Assembly (NCBI RefSeq): GCF_013778305.1
Contig: NZ_JACEIC010000002.1
Location: 1,367,708-1,431,707, forward strand
Length of the DNA stretch: 64,000 nucleotides
From: Nocardioides agri
Lineage (GTDB): Bacteria; Actinomycetota; Actinomycetes; Propionibacteriales; Nocardioidaceae
Reading direction: 5' to 3'
Position numbers and translations under genes: made by a program. This document shows positions 26,856 through 35,995 of the stretch, piece by piece (position 1 is the stretch's first letter; every line of letters starts with the position of its first letter). A model generated the notes under the pieces. It saw only the letters and a list, made by a program, of their open reading frames with translations, was not told where the DNA came from and did no database searches.

Positions 26856-27877
26856 GCGAGACCCCGGGCCTCGACCTGGCCGCCTTCCGCACCTGGTACG
26901 ACGGGCAGCGCCCCGGCGAGATCGCCGGCGAGCTCAGCGGCCGCCTGATCGCCGGCGGCAGGTCCAACCTCACCTACGAGCTGAGCGACGGCACCTCCGC
27001 GTGGATCGTGCGCCGGCCACCGCTCGGCCACGTGCAGGCGACCGCGCACGACATGGGCCGCGAGTTCACCGTGATGTCGGCGCTCGCCGGGACCGACGTG
27101 CCCGTGCCTGCCACCTACGCCCACTGCGCCGACACCGAGGTGATCGGCGCACCGTTCTACGTGATGGAGCGGATCGAGGGCACTGCGTACCGCTCGGCCA
27201 GCCAGCTCGAGCCACTCGGGCCCGAGCGGACCGCCACGATCGCCGACCGGATGGTCGACGTCCTCGTGGCCCTCCACGCGGTCGACCCCGCCGCCGTCGG
27301 CCTGGCGGAGTTCGGCCGGCCGCAGGGGTTCCTCGAGCGCCAGGTGCGCCGGTGGGGCAAGCAGCTCGAGGGGTCGAAGACCACCGACCGGCCGAACGCC
27401 GACGAGCTGCACCGCCGTCTCACCGAGCGGGTGCCCGCCGACGACGACGCGTGGGCCGGGATCGTGCACGGCGACTACCGCCTCGACAACCTGCTCACGG
27501 GCTCCGACGACCACATCAAGGCGGTCGTGGACTGGGAGATGGCGACCCTCGGCGACGTCCGCACCGACCTGGCCCTGCTGCTCGTCTACGACCAGATCGC
27601 GGCGATCGCCGGAGGTGCGCTCGTCGCCGACGTGAGCCGGGCGCCCGGGTACCCGTCACCGCAGGCGCACCTCGACCGGTACGCCGCGACGAGCGGCCGC
27701 GACCTCGGCGACATGGGCTTCCACCTCGGGCTGGCGTTCTTCAAGCTCGCGGTGATCCTGGAGGGCATCCACTACCGGTTCCTCCAGGGTGCGACGGTCG
27801 GCGAGGGCTTCGACCGGATCGGCGCCGGCTTCGACCCCCTGATCAGTGCGGGCCTGGACGCCCTAGGAGAGGACTGA
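26852..27877 (+). CDS. APH-type phosphotransferase (ACAD11-kinase-like, LvaA-like)
   Basis: The 341-residue protein is a protein-kinase-like phosphotransferase: HGDYRLDN (206-213) gives the catalytic Asp208 and Asn213, and VVDWE (225-229) gives the metal-binding Asp227. The family includes antibiotic kinases, but this subgroup is fused to acyl-CoA dehydrogenase in animal ACAD10/11 and pairs with one in the levulinate (lva) pathway, where it phosphorylates 4-hydroxyacyl-CoA. Here it lies one base before an acyl-CoA dehydrogenase gene. Function as a hydroxyacyl-CoA kinase is inferred from family and context; drug resistance is unlikely. Confidence 0.85.
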   Translation: MSETPGLDLAAFRTWYDGQRPGEIAGELSGRLIAGGRSNLTYELSDGTSAWIVRRPPLGHVQATAHDMGREFTVMSALAGTDVPVPATYAHCADTEVIGAPFYVMERIEGTAYRSASQLEPLGPERTATIADRMVDVLVALHAVDPAAVGLAEFGRPQGFLERQVRRWGKQLEGSKTTDRPNADELHRRLTERVPADDDAWAGIVHGDYRLDNLLTGSDDHIKAVVDWEMATLGDVRTDLALLLVYDQIAAIAGGALVADVSRAPGYPSPQAHLDRYAATSGRDLGDMGFHLGLAFFKLAVILEGIHYRFLQGATVGEGFDRIGAGFDPLISAGLDALGED

Positions 27878-27878
27878 C

Positions 27879-29108
27879 ATGCACTTCGCCCACGACGAGC
27901 GCACGCTCGAGCTGATCGAGCAGCTCGAGGCCTTCATGGCCGAGCGGATCGTGCCCGCCGAGCCGGTGTTCCACCAGCAGCTCGGCGAGCTCGACGACCG
28001 GTGGGCGTGGAGCCAGGCGCCCGTCCTCAAGGAGCTCCAGGCCGAGGCCCGCGAGCGCGGGCTCTGGAACCTCTTCCTCCCCCAGGAGCACGCCGACTCC
28101 CCCGGCCTCACCAACCTCCAGTACGCGCCGCTCGCCGAGATCACGGGCCGCTCCGGGCACCTCGCACCGGCGGTGCTCAACTGCGCGGCTCCCGACACCG
28201 GCAACATGGAGGTGCTCTCGCTCTTCGGCACACCCGAGCAGAAGGAGCGCTGGCTGCAGCCGCTCCTCCGCGGTGAGATCCGCTCGGCGTTCGCGATGAC
28301 CGAGCCCGACGTGGCCTCCTCCGACGCCACCAACATCGCGACCCGCATCGAGCGGGACGGCGACGAGTACGTCCTCAACGGCCGCAAGTGGTGGATCACC
28401 GGCGCGATGAACCCCAACGCCGAGATCCTCATCGTGATGGGCAAGACCGACCCGTCGGCGTCACGGCACCGCCAGCAGAGCATGATCCTGGTCCCGCGCG
28501 ACACCCCGGGCCTCGAGGTGGTGCGCGGCATGGAGGTCTTCGGGTACGACGACCACGAGCACGGCGGCCACGCGGAGCTGCGGTTCACCGACCTGCGGGT
28601 CCCGGCGAGCAACCTGATCGGCGAGGAGGGCCACGGGTTCGCGATCGCCCAGGCCCGCCTCGGTCCTGGCCGCATCCACCACTGCATGCGCTCGATCGGC
28701 GTCGCCGAGGCGGCCATCGACCTGATGTGCCAGCGCGCGACCCAGCGGGTGGCGTTCGGCCGGCCGATCGCCCAGCAGGGCGTCGTCCGCGAGTGGATCG
28801 CCGAGTCGCGGGTGCGGATCGAGCAGCTCCGGCTGCTGGTGCTCAAGACCGCGTGGCTGATGGACACCGTCGGCAACCGCGGTGCGCACACCGAGATCCA
28901 GGCGATCAAGATCGCGACGCCCCAGACCGTGCAGTGGATCCTCGACAAGGCCATCCAGGTGCACGGCGCCGGCGGCCTCTCGCAGGACTTCCCGCTCGCC
29001 GCGGCGTACGCCGGCATCCGCACGCTGCGGTTCGCCGACGGGCCCGACGAGGTGCACAAGAACTCGCTCGCCAAGGCGGAGATCGCCCGGCACACGACGG
29101 AGGCGTAG
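27879..29108 (+). CDS. Acyl-CoA dehydrogenase, ACAD10/11-like
   Basis: The 409-residue flavoprotein has AFAMTEPDVASSDATN (FAD/substrate loop), NGRKWWITGAMNPNAE and the C-terminal RFADGPDEVHKN near residues 384-395. That Asp-Gly-Pro-Asp-Glu stretch replaces the usual EGTSQIQ and is typical of ACAD10/11-like enzymes. In that group the dehydrogenase domain removes phosphate from a 4-phosphoacyl-CoA and isomerises the product. It directly follows the kinase gene. Simple alpha,beta-dehydrogenation remains possible. Confidence 0.88.
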   Translation: MHFAHDERTLELIEQLEAFMAERIVPAEPVFHQQLGELDDRWAWSQAPVLKELQAEARERGLWNLFLPQEHADSPGLTNLQYAPLAEITGRSGHLAPAVLNCAAPDTGNMEVLSLFGTPEQKERWLQPLLRGEIRSAFAMTEPDVASSDATNIATRIERDGDEYVLNGRKWWITGAMNPNAEILIVMGKTDPSASRHRQQSMILVPRDTPGLEVVRGMEVFGYDDHEHGGHAELRFTDLRVPASNLIGEEGHGFAIAQARLGPGRIHHCMRSIGVAEAAIDLMCQRATQRVAFGRPIAQQGVVREWIAESRVRIEQLRLLVLKTAWLMDTVGNRGAHTEIQAIKIATPQTVQWILDKAIQVHGAGGLSQDFPLAAAYAGIRTLRFADGPDEVHKNSLAKAEIARHTTEA

Positions 29109-30286
29109 TGGACGAGACCGAGCTGAGGCAGCGCGTCGAGACGCTCCTGGCGGAGCACCCGCCCGAGGCGACCGACCGGCTGGACTTCCTGCACGCGCGC
29201 TTCGACGCCGGGCTGGCCTGGGTGCACTTCCCCGAGGGCCTCGGCGGCCTCGGGCTGCCCCGCGGGATGCAGCCGCTCGTGGACAAGGCGCTCTACCGGG
29301 CCGGCGCTCCCGACAACGACCCCCGCAAGATCGGCATCGGGCTCGGCATGGCCGCGCCGACGATCCTGGCCTTCGGCACCGACGAGCAGAAGCAGCGCTA
29401 CCTGCGCCCGCTGTGGTGCGGCGAGGAGGTGTGGTGCCAGCTCTTCTCCGAGCCCGGCGCCGGCTCCGACCTGGCCGGGCTCGCCACCCGCGCGGTGCTC
29501 GACGGCGACACGTGGATCGTCAACGGCCAGAAGGTGTGGACGTCCTCGGCACACCTCGCAGACCGCGCGATCCTGCTGGTCCGCACCGACCCCGACCAGC
29601 CCAAGCACGCCGGCCTGTCCTACTTCGTGCTGGACATGCACGACCCGGGCGTCGAGGTGCGGCCCCTGCGCCAGATCACCGGCGAGGCCGAGTTCAACGA
29701 GGTCTTCCTGACCGACGCCCGCATCCCCGACGGCGATCGCCTCGGCGACGTCGGCGCGGGCTGGCAGGTCGCCAACGCGACGCTCTCCAACGAGCGGGTC
29801 GCGATCGGCGGCGGCGCCTTCCCGCGTGAGTTCGGCATGGTCACGAGCGTCGCGAGGACCTGGCGCGAGCGCCCCGACCTCCGCACCCCGAGCACGCACG
29901 AACGGCTGCTGCGCGGTTGGATCGACACCGAGGTCGCCCGCATCACCGCGACCCGGCTGCGGCAGAAGATGGCCGCCGGCGTACCCGGGCCCGAGGGGTC
30001 GGCGATGAAGCTGTCCTTCGCCCGGATCAACCAGCAGCTCTCGGCGCTCGAGGTCGACCTGCTCGGCGACGACGGCCTGCGCTACGAGAGCTGGGAGATG
30101 CGCCGACCCACGCACGTCGACTTCTTCGGCAAGGACGCGGGCTACCGCTACCTGCGCGCGAAGGGCAACTCGATCGAGGGCGGCACCTCGGAGGTGCTGC
30201 GCAACGTGGTGTCGGAGCGGGTCCTCGGGCTGCCCAGCGAGCCCCGCGTCGACAAGGACGTCCCGTGGAAGGACCTACCCCGATGA
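29108..30286 (+). CDS. Acyl-CoA dehydrogenase, FadE26/FadE28-like subunit
   Basis: The 392-residue protein shows LFSEPGAGSDLAGL, NGQKVWTSSAHLAD and GNSIEGGTSEV with Glu357 in the catalytic-base region. It resembles the larger subunits of heteromeric actinobacterial acyl-CoA dehydrogenases known from steroid side-chain oxidation. The GTG start overlaps the previous TAG (TAGTG), and its 3' end overlaps the next dehydrogenase, a likely partner lacking the catalytic residue. Confidence 0.87.
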   Translation: MDETELRQRVETLLAEHPPEATDRLDFLHARFDAGLAWVHFPEGLGGLGLPRGMQPLVDKALYRAGAPDNDPRKIGIGLGMAAPTILAFGTDEQKQRYLRPLWCGEEVWCQLFSEPGAGSDLAGLATRAVLDGDTWIVNGQKVWTSSAHLADRAILLVRTDPDQPKHAGLSYFVLDMHDPGVEVRPLRQITGEAEFNEVFLTDARIPDGDRLGDVGAGWQVANATLSNERVAIGGGAFPREFGMVTSVARTWRERPDLRTPSTHERLLRGWIDTEVARITATRLRQKMAAGVPGPEGSAMKLSFARINQQLSALEVDLLGDDGLRYESWEMRRPTHVDFFGKDAGYRYLRAKGNSIEGGTSEVLRNVVSERVLGLPSEPRVDKDVPWKDLPR

Positions 30287-31323
30287 CGACTGCTCCCGCC
30301 GACGTCTCCCTCCTCGCCGACGACGTCGAGACCGACCTGCGGGCGTCGGTGCGCAAGGTCCTCGACAAGCACTGCACGCCCGAGGCGCTCAACGGCCTCT
30401 ACGACGGCCGCGACGAGGTCACCGGCCCGCTGTGGTCGGCGTTCGTCGAGCTCGGCCTGCCGGGTCTGCTGGTGCCGGAGTCGCTGGGCGGCGCGGGCGC
30501 GTCCGCCCGCGAGGCCGCCGCCGTGCTGGAGGAGAGCGGCCGCGCCGCCGCGCCCTCGCCGTTCCTGACCTCCTCGGTCGTCGCGACCACCGTGCTGACC
30601 GCGCTCGGCGACACCGAGATCCTCCCGGCCCTGGCGGCCGGGGAGCAGACGGCCGCCCTGCTGGTGCGGCCGACCGCGCTGCGCCACGGCCCGGCTGCCC
30701 GCACGACGGTCGGCCTGCCCGCGGACGTGCTGCTGGTGCCCGAGGGCGACGCGCTCTACGCCGTCCGTGGCGCGCGCGTCACGCCGGTCTCGTCGCTCGA
30801 CATGACCCGCCCGCTCGCCGAGGTGGACCTCACCGGCGCCGAGCGCACGCTGCTCGCCGAGGACGCCACGGCAGCCGTCGACGCGGGCCTCCTCATGGGT
30901 GCCGGGCTGCTGGCCAGCGAGCAGGTCGGCATCGCCCGCTGGGCGTTGGAGACGACGATCGCCTACCTCAAGGAGCGCCGGCAGTTCGGCCGGGTCGTCG
31001 GCGGCTTCCAGGCCCTCAAGCACCGGCTCGCGGACCTCTACGCCGAGGTCGAGCAGGCTGATGCCGCGGCCCGCTACGCCGCGGCCACGCTCGCGCTCGG
31101 TGACACCGACGCGCCCGTGGCGGTCGCGGTCGCCGGCTCCTTCTGCGGCGAGGCCGCGGTGCACGCCGCCGAGGAGGCCGTGCAGCTGCACGGCGGCATC
31201 GGCATGACCTGGGAGCACCCGGCCCACCTGCACCTCAAGCGGGCCAAGGCCGACGCGCTGCTGCTCGGCTCGCCCGAGGCGCACCGCGCCGCGCTCGCCG
31301 TACTCGTGGACCTGGAGGCCTGA
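30283..31323 (+). CDS. Acyl-CoA dehydrogenase, smaller partner subunit
   Basis: This 346-residue member is short for the family and lacks the clear FAD-loop (xTEPxxGSD) and EGTSxIQ motifs. The C-terminal helical domain is well kept: RRQFGRVVGGFQALKHRLAD and GGIGMTWEHPAHLHLKRA (304-321). This pattern matches the non-catalytic subunits of alpha2beta2 FadE enzymes. Its ATG overlaps the preceding stop (ATGA), supporting co-translation with the catalytic subunit. Confidence 0.86.
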   Translation: MTTAPADVSLLADDVETDLRASVRKVLDKHCTPEALNGLYDGRDEVTGPLWSAFVELGLPGLLVPESLGGAGASAREAAAVLEESGRAAAPSPFLTSSVVATTVLTALGDTEILPALAAGEQTAALLVRPTALRHGPAARTTVGLPADVLLVPEGDALYAVRGARVTPVSSLDMTRPLAEVDLTGAERTLLAEDATAAVDAGLLMGAGLLASEQVGIARWALETTIAYLKERRQFGRVVGGFQALKHRLADLYAEVEQADAAARYAAATLALGDTDAPVAVAVAGSFCGEAAVHAAEEAVQLHGGIGMTWEHPAHLHLKRAKADALLLGSPEAHRAALAVLVDLEA

Positions 31324-31324
31324 G

Positions 31325-32476
31325 ATGGATCTTTCGCTGAGCGACGAGCAGCAGGCGTTCCGCGACCTGGCGCGCGAGTTCCTCGACCGCGAGGCCGTGC
31401 CGCACCGCACCCAGTGGGACAGAGACGAGCAGGTCGACCTCGCGATCATCCCGAAGATGGCCGAGATCGGCTTCTTCGGACTCACGATCCCCGAGGAGTA
31501 CGGCGGGCTCGGCGGCGACTACCTGACCTACGTGCTCGGGATGGAGGAGCTCGGCCGCGCCGACTCCGCGCTGCGCGGCATCGTGTCGGTGTCCAACGGG
31601 CTCTTCGGCAAGTCGGTGCTGGGCTTCGGCACCGAGGAGCAGAAGCAGGAGTGGCTGCCGCAGATCGCGAGCGGATCGGCGCTGGGGTGCTTCGGGCTGA
31701 CGGAGCCCGACACCGGCTCCGACGCCGGCAACCTCACCTCGCGCGCCCGCCGCGACGGCGACTCCTACGTGCTCAACGGGCAGAAGCTCTTCATCACCAA
31801 CGGCACCTGGGCCAAGGTGGCGCTGGTGTTCGCGCGCACGAGCGACGACGGCCCGCGCGGCGTCTCGGCGTTCCTCGTCCCGACGGACACGCCGGGCTTC
31901 GAGGCCCGCGAGGTCAAGGGCAAGCTCGGGTTGCGCGGCCAGGCCACGGCCGAGCTGTTCCTCTCCGACGTGCGCGTGCCCGCCTCGGCGCTGCTCGGCG
32001 AGGAGGGGCAGGGGTTCAAGATCGCGATGACCACGCTCGACAAGGGACGCGTCTCGGTGGCCGCCGGGTGCGTCGGCATCGTGCAGGGCTGCCTGGAGGA
32101 GTCGGTGGCCTACGCGACGACCCGCAAGCAGTTCGGCAAGCCGCTGGCGGGCTTCCAGCTCGTCCAGGAGCTGATCTCCGACATGTCGGTCGACGCCGAC
32201 GCGGCGCGGCTCCTCGTGTGGCGCTGCGCGGACCTGATCGAGCGCGGGCTGCCGTTCCGCACCGAGGCGTCGAAGGCCAAGCTCTTCGCGTCGGAGGCCG
32301 CCGTCCGCGCCGCCAACAACGCGATCCAGGTCTACGGCGGCGCGGGGTACGTCGACGAGTACCCGGCCGAGAAGTACCTGCGCGACGCCCGCGTGATGAC
32401 GCTCTACGAGGGCACCAGCCAGATCCAGAAGCTGCTCATCGGTCGCGCCGAGACCGGCGTCAACGCGTTCGTCTAG
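31325..32476 (+). CDS. Acyl-CoA dehydrogenase, homotetrameric type
   Basis: The 383-residue protein is a textbook acyl-CoA dehydrogenase: FGLTEPDTGSDAGN, LNGQKLFITNGTWA, RKQFGKPLAGFQLVQ and LYEGTSQIQ with catalytic Glu362. It resembles short/branched-chain or butyryl-type enzymes. The gene follows the previous stop by one base. It could dehydrogenate a later, shorter intermediate of the same pathway. Confidence 0.92.
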   Translation: MDLSLSDEQQAFRDLAREFLDREAVPHRTQWDRDEQVDLAIIPKMAEIGFFGLTIPEEYGGLGGDYLTYVLGMEELGRADSALRGIVSVSNGLFGKSVLGFGTEEQKQEWLPQIASGSALGCFGLTEPDTGSDAGNLTSRARRDGDSYVLNGQKLFITNGTWAKVALVFARTSDDGPRGVSAFLVPTDTPGFEAREVKGKLGLRGQATAELFLSDVRVPASALLGEEGQGFKIAMTTLDKGRVSVAAGCVGIVQGCLEESVAYATTRKQFGKPLAGFQLVQELISDMSVDADAARLLVWRCADLIERGLPFRTEASKAKLFASEAAVRAANNAIQVYGGAGYVDEYPAEKYLRDARVMTLYEGTSQIQKLLIGRAETGVNAFV

Positions 32477-32495
32477 CCAAGGAGTCACCGCCCCC

Positions 32496-33437
32496 ATGCC
32501 CCTCGACCCTCACCTGGCCGGACTGCTCGGGCTGATCGCCGCAGCCGGCCACCCGCCCATGTCGCAGCAGACGCCCGTCGAGGCCCGACGTGGCTTCCGG
32601 GCGCTGACCGTCGACCTGCGCGACCCGGCCTCGCTGCCCTCGGTCGCCTCCGTCGAGGACGTCGAGGTGCCCGGCGGCGACGGACCCCGTCCGGCGCGGA
32701 TCTACCGCCCGCACGGCGACGGACCGCTGCCGACCGTCGTGATGTTCCACGGGGGCGGCTTCGTGATCGGCGACCTCGACACCCACGACCTGCTGGCCCG
32801 CACGATCGCGCGCGGCTGCGACGCCGTCGTCGTGTCCGTCGACTACCGTCTCGCCCCCGAGCACCCCTGGCCCGCCGGCATCGAGGACGCCATCGCCGCG
32901 ACCCGCTGGGCCGCCTCCTCGCTCCCCTCCCTCGGCGGCTCCGACCTCGTGGCCGTGGCGGGAGACAGTGCGGGCGGCAACCTCGCCGCGGTCGCCGCCC
33001 AGACCCTGCGGGACGACGGTGTCGCGCTCGCCGGTCAGCTGCTGCTCTACCCGGTCACCGACCCCGGCGGCGACCACCCGTCGCACGCCGAGAACGGCAC
33101 CGGCTACTTCCTCGACCTGGACACCATGGTCTGGTTCGACCACCAGTACGTCGGGCACCTCGCCGCCATCGACCGCACGGACCCGCGGCTGGCGCCGTAC
33201 CACGGCGACCTCGCCGGTCTCGCCCCCACGGTGCTCGTCGTCGCCGAGTACGACCCGTTGCGCGACGACGGCCTCGCCTACGCGCGCGCCCTCGAGGCAG
33301 CGGGCGTCCGGGTCGAGGTGCGCACCTTCCCCGGCCTCATCCACGGGTTCGCCGACATGGGCCGGCACTCACCGGGCGCCCAGGCGGCCGTCGACGAGAC
33401 GGTCGCGCTGTTCCGGAAGGTCCTGCACGGGTCCTAG
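32496..33437 (+). CDS. Alpha/beta hydrolase of the hormone-sensitive-lipase (esterase) family
   Basis: The 313-residue protein carries the oxyanion motif HGGGF (85-89), nucleophile Ser158 in GDSAGG, Asp in [11 protein letters not shown] and His in GLIHGF. These are family IV (HSL) esterase marks. It has no signal peptide, so it works in the cytoplasm. AGGAG lies ten bases before the ATG and 19 bases separate it from the last dehydrogenase. It may release the operon's substrate from an ester or lactone. Its stop shares CTAG with the opposing gene. Confidence 0.9.
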   Translation: MPLDPHLAGLLGLIAAAGHPPMSQQTPVEARRGFRALTVDLRDPASLPSVASVEDVEVPGGDGPRPARIYRPHGDGPLPTVVMFHGGGFVIGDLDTHDLLARTIARGCDAVVVSVDYRLAPEHPWPAGIEDAIAATRWAASSLPSLGGSDLVAVAGDSAGGNLAAVAAQTLRDDGVALAGQLLLYPVTDPGGDHPSHAENGTGYFLDLDTMVWFDHQYVGHLAAIDRTDPRLAPYHGDLAGLAPTVLVVAEYDPLRDDGLAYARALEAAGVRVEVRTFPGLIHGFADMGRHSPGAQAAVDETVALFRKVLHGS

Positions 33438-33883
33438 CGGCCCCACGCCGGCTTCAGGTCGAGCAACGGCGTGCCGTCGAGGCAGTCGAGGCCGCGGACG
33501 AAGATGTTCGCGCCGTCGATGCGGTCCAGCGTGACGATCGAGGTGCCGATGGGGTTCGGTCGCAACGGCGAGCGCAGCGCGAACGTGCCCCGGAGCTCCC
33601 CCTCGTCGTTGCCCGGACGCTGCCGCACCAGGTCGCGACGGGAGAGGTGCAGCCAGTAGAGCACCTCGAGCCGCTCCAGAACCTCCATGCCCTCGACCGC
33701 CGCGACCCACGGTTCGAACACCTCGATCCGGAACGTCGGACCATCGGCGCTTCCCTGCCGCGGCGTCTCGGTGCGCGAGGTCCACGGGCTGTGGATGGTG
33801 CCGATGAACTCCAGGCCGGCATCGGCCGCCGCCGGTGGCGGGACGGCGACCTCGCCGTCCCGGAGCACGTCGTCGTGGTCCAT
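33434..33883 (-). CDS. TrmO/TsaA-domain tRNA methyltransferase-like protein
   Basis: The 149-residue protein has the SAM-dependent TrmO fold marks: FIGTIHSPW at the start, [30 protein letters not shown] and [17 protein letters not shown]. Known TrmO methylates N6-threonylcarbamoyladenosine at tRNA position 37, but actinobacterial homologues with this short length are little studied. The ATG opening [10 protein letters not shown] is the first plausible start. It converges on the esterase gene with a four-base overlap. Confidence 0.83.
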   Translation of the reverse strand: MDHDDVLRDGEVAVPPPAAADAGLEFIGTIHSPWTSRTETPRQGSADGPTFRIEVFEPWVAAVEGMEVLERLEVLYWLHLSRRDLVRQRPGNDEGELRGTFALRSPLRPNPIGTSIVTLDRIDGANIFVRGLDCLDGTPLLDLKPAWGR

Positions 33884-34295
33884 GGCAGCCGAGTCTCCCA
33901 CTTCTCCCAGCGTCGAGCCCGTGTGTTCGGCGCGGTCGTGGGTACTGCCCGGATCCCGGGGGACAAGAGACAACCGGGAGGGAACAGTGAGGAAGCTGTT
34001 CGGATCGACAGCGGGTCGCGGCGTCACGCTCGCGGCCGTGGCGGACGCTGCTGCCGTCGCCCCAGGTGCACCCCGACCGGCTCGTCCCGACGATCGTTGC
34101 GGCGTCCGGTGCCGGGAACCTGCCGACCCAGCTCCGCGGCGCGCTGCGCGGGGGGGCTGACCCAGGGCTGACCGGGCACGGGCTTCCTGGCGGGAGGGGA
34201 CCCAGCGACCTGTGCCCGGTCTGCACGTTCTCGCGACCGGCAGGGGGCCGACAAAGGCGTCCGGGAGACACCCGGATCGAAGGAGGGAGACCGAC
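33884..34295. other. 412-base gap with one weak small reading frame
   Basis: The only candidate gene is a GTG at 33987 with GGGAGGGA before it, giving 57 codons to 34160: [19 protein letters not shown], then a Pro/Arg-rich tail with a run of G. The start looks like an exported-protein leader that loses frame. A decayed secreted-protein gene is the best guess. No RNA gene or clear terminator was found. Confidence 0.3.
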
Positions 34296-34634
34296 ATGAG
34301 CGACATGTGGGCATACCGAGACTCCACGTGGACCCAGGACCAGGACCTGGTCGGGTACGACGTGGAGGCGACCGACGGCTCGATCGGCAAGATCGACAAG
34401 GCGACGTACGAAGCGTCCGACGCCTACGTCGTCGTCGACACCGGCTTCTGGATCTTCGGCAAGAAGCGGCTGATCCCCGCCGGCGCGATCACCCGCGTGG
34501 ATCACGACGACAAGGTCGCGCACGTGAGCATGACCAAGGACCAGATCAAGTCCGCGCCGGACTACGACAGCGACACCTGGGACGACACCGCGCGGACCCA
34601 GCACGGCGACTACTACGGCCCGTACGCCCGCTAG
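34296..34634 (+). CDS. PRC-barrel domain protein
   Basis: The 112-residue protein has one PRC-barrel: [41 protein letters not shown] and [14 protein letters not shown]. The family occurs in photosynthetic reaction centres, RimM and many small stress-related actinobacterial proteins. The C-terminal acidic/Tyr tail ([21 protein letters not shown]) is common in the last group. GGAGG precedes the ATG by about ten bases. A stress or membrane-surface role is inferred only from the family. Confidence 0.85.
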   Translation: MSDMWAYRDSTWTQDQDLVGYDVEATDGSIGKIDKATYEASDAYVVVDTGFWIFGKKRLIPAGAITRVDHDDKVAHVSMTKDQIKSAPDYDSDTWDDTARTQHGDYYGPYAR

Positions 34635-34744
34635 GCGCCACGACCAGGTCCCGGCCTGCCCCGGCGGCCGGGACCTGGTTCCCGCGCACCCCAGCAGCCC
34701 GCTGCCGGTCGGATAGCCTGCAGCCCCGAGCCGAGGGGGTTGCC

Positions 34745-35476
34745 ATGGAATGGGTGCTCGTCGCGTTGGCCGTAGGCGGCTCGGGGTTGTTCGGTCGGCA
34801 CTGGCAGCGCAGGCGCGCCCTCGCAGCAGAGTCGAGAGCAGAGCTCGAGGGCGTGCGCCGGCTGGCAGAGGAGGACGTCACGGTCCTCGGCGAGCAGCTG
34901 CGCCGGCTCGACGCCGAGGTCGCCGGGCGCCAGCTCGACGACGCCGCCCGGCTGGACTACCAGACGGCTCTCGACGCCTACGAGTCCGCCGGCCGCGCGG
35001 CGCCACGGATCAGCGGCCCCGACGAGATCAGCAAGGTCGTCGACACCCTCTCGGCGGGCCGCTACGCGCTGGCGTGCGTCCAGGCCCGGGTCGACGGGCG
35101 TCCGGTGCCGGAGCGGCGTGTCGCGTGCTTCTTCAATCCCCAGCACGGCCCGTCGACCGGAGACGTGATGTGGACGCCGCGCCGAGGTGGTGGCACCCGT
35201 CGCGTGCCGGCCTGCGCCCAGGACGCGGCGCGTGTGGCCGCGCACGAGGACCCCGAGGTCCGCACCGTCACGGTCCGCTCGCGGCAGGTCCCGTACTGGG
35301 AGGCGGGTGCTGCCTACCAGCCGTACGGAGAGGGGTACTTCGCGACCGCAGCCGTCATGACGTGGGCGTTCCAGGCGCCCAAGATCACCGCCTCCTGGTC
35401 CGACCCGGGCGGCAGCGGGCACGGCGGCGGCTTCGACGGCGTCGGCTTCGACGGCGGCGGCGGCGACGGGTCGTGA
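34745..35476 (+). CDS. Conserved actinobacterial membrane-anchored protein of unknown function
   Basis: The 243-residue product has an N-terminal membrane helix (MEWVLVALAVGGSGLFG), a charged helical region with coiled-coil character (about 25-75), a globular domain with ACFFNPQHGPSTGDVMW and VPYWEAGAAYQPYGEGYF, and a Gly-rich tail. The globular part looks like a family seen in Streptomyces and relatives without known function. GAGGGGG lies five bases before the ATG, and TAGCCT at 34714-34719 is a likely -10. The Gly-rich tail may be disordered or surface exposed. Confidence 0.6.
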   Translation: MEWVLVALAVGGSGLFGRHWQRRRALAAESRAELEGVRRLAEEDVTVLGEQLRRLDAEVAGRQLDDAARLDYQTALDAYESAGRAAPRISGPDEISKVVDTLSAGRYALACVQARVDGRPVPERRVACFFNPQHGPSTGDVMWTPRRGGGTRRVPACAQDAARVAAHEDPEVRTVTVRSRQVPYWEAGAAYQPYGEGYFATAAVMTWAFQAPKITASWSDPGGSGHGGGFDGVGFDGGGGDGS

Positions 35477-35490
35477 CCTCGCCAGTCCCG

Positions 35491-35509
35491 ATCGGCGTGC
35501 TCGGCCGAT
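35491..35509. terminator. Small hairpin after the membrane-anchored protein gene
   Basis: ATCGGC-gtgctcg-GCCGAT forms a perfect six-base stem 15 bases after the stop codon. It is a weak terminator candidate before the DGPF/sigma pair. Confidence 0.3.
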
Positions 35510-35586
35510 GTCGAGAACACGACCCCGGCTCCGTCCCAGCGTCGAACCGCCACAATGGCGGCACCGACCCTGAGGAGAGATCCACG

Positions 35587-35991
35587 ATGGCGAAGTACCT
35601 GCTGCTCAAGCACTACCGCGGCGCGAAGCCGATCCCCTGTGAGCCGATGGACCAGTGGACCCCGGCCGAGATCGAGGCGCACATCGCGTTCATGGACCAC
35701 GTGGCCGACCAGCTCCGCGAGCGCGGCGAGTTCGTCGACGCCCAGGCGCTGTCGCCGGAGGGCACGTTCGTCCGGTACGACGGGGAGGGCCGGCCGCCGG
35801 CGACCGATGGGCCGTTCGCGGAGACGAAGGACCTGATCGCCGGCTGGATGGTCATCGACGTCGAGTCCGTGGAGCGCGCGCACGAGGCGGCGGCGTTCCT
35901 GTCCTCGGCGCCCGGCCCCGGCGGCGAGCCGATCGGGGAGTGGATCGAGGTGCGCCCGTTCCTGGAGTACCCGCCGACCGTGACCGACTGA
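35587..35991 (+). CDS. YCII-related (DGPF-domain) protein
   Basis: The 134-residue ferredoxin-like-fold protein has the DGPF signature inside ATDGPFAETKDLIAG. These proteins are genetically tied to ECF42 sigma factors, and one follows four bases after this stop. Their biochemical role is unclear; a catalytic His/Asp pair like that of YciI has been proposed for relatives. GAGGAG lies before the ATG. CACAAT (about 35552) could be its -10. Confidence 0.9.
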   Translation: MAKYLLLKHYRGAKPIPCEPMDQWTPAEIEAHIAFMDHVADQLRERGEFVDAQALSPEGTFVRYDGEGRPPATDGPFAETKDLIAGWMVIDVESVERAHEAAAFLSSAPGPGGEPIGEWIEVRPFLEYPPTVTD

Positions 35992-35995
35992 GCCC

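Noticed and set aside
26852..27877. Aminoglycoside or macrolide resistance kinase
   Set aside because: The fold is shared, but the gene is embedded between SDR and acyl-CoA dehydrogenase genes with overlaps, which fits the ACAD10/11-type subgroup.
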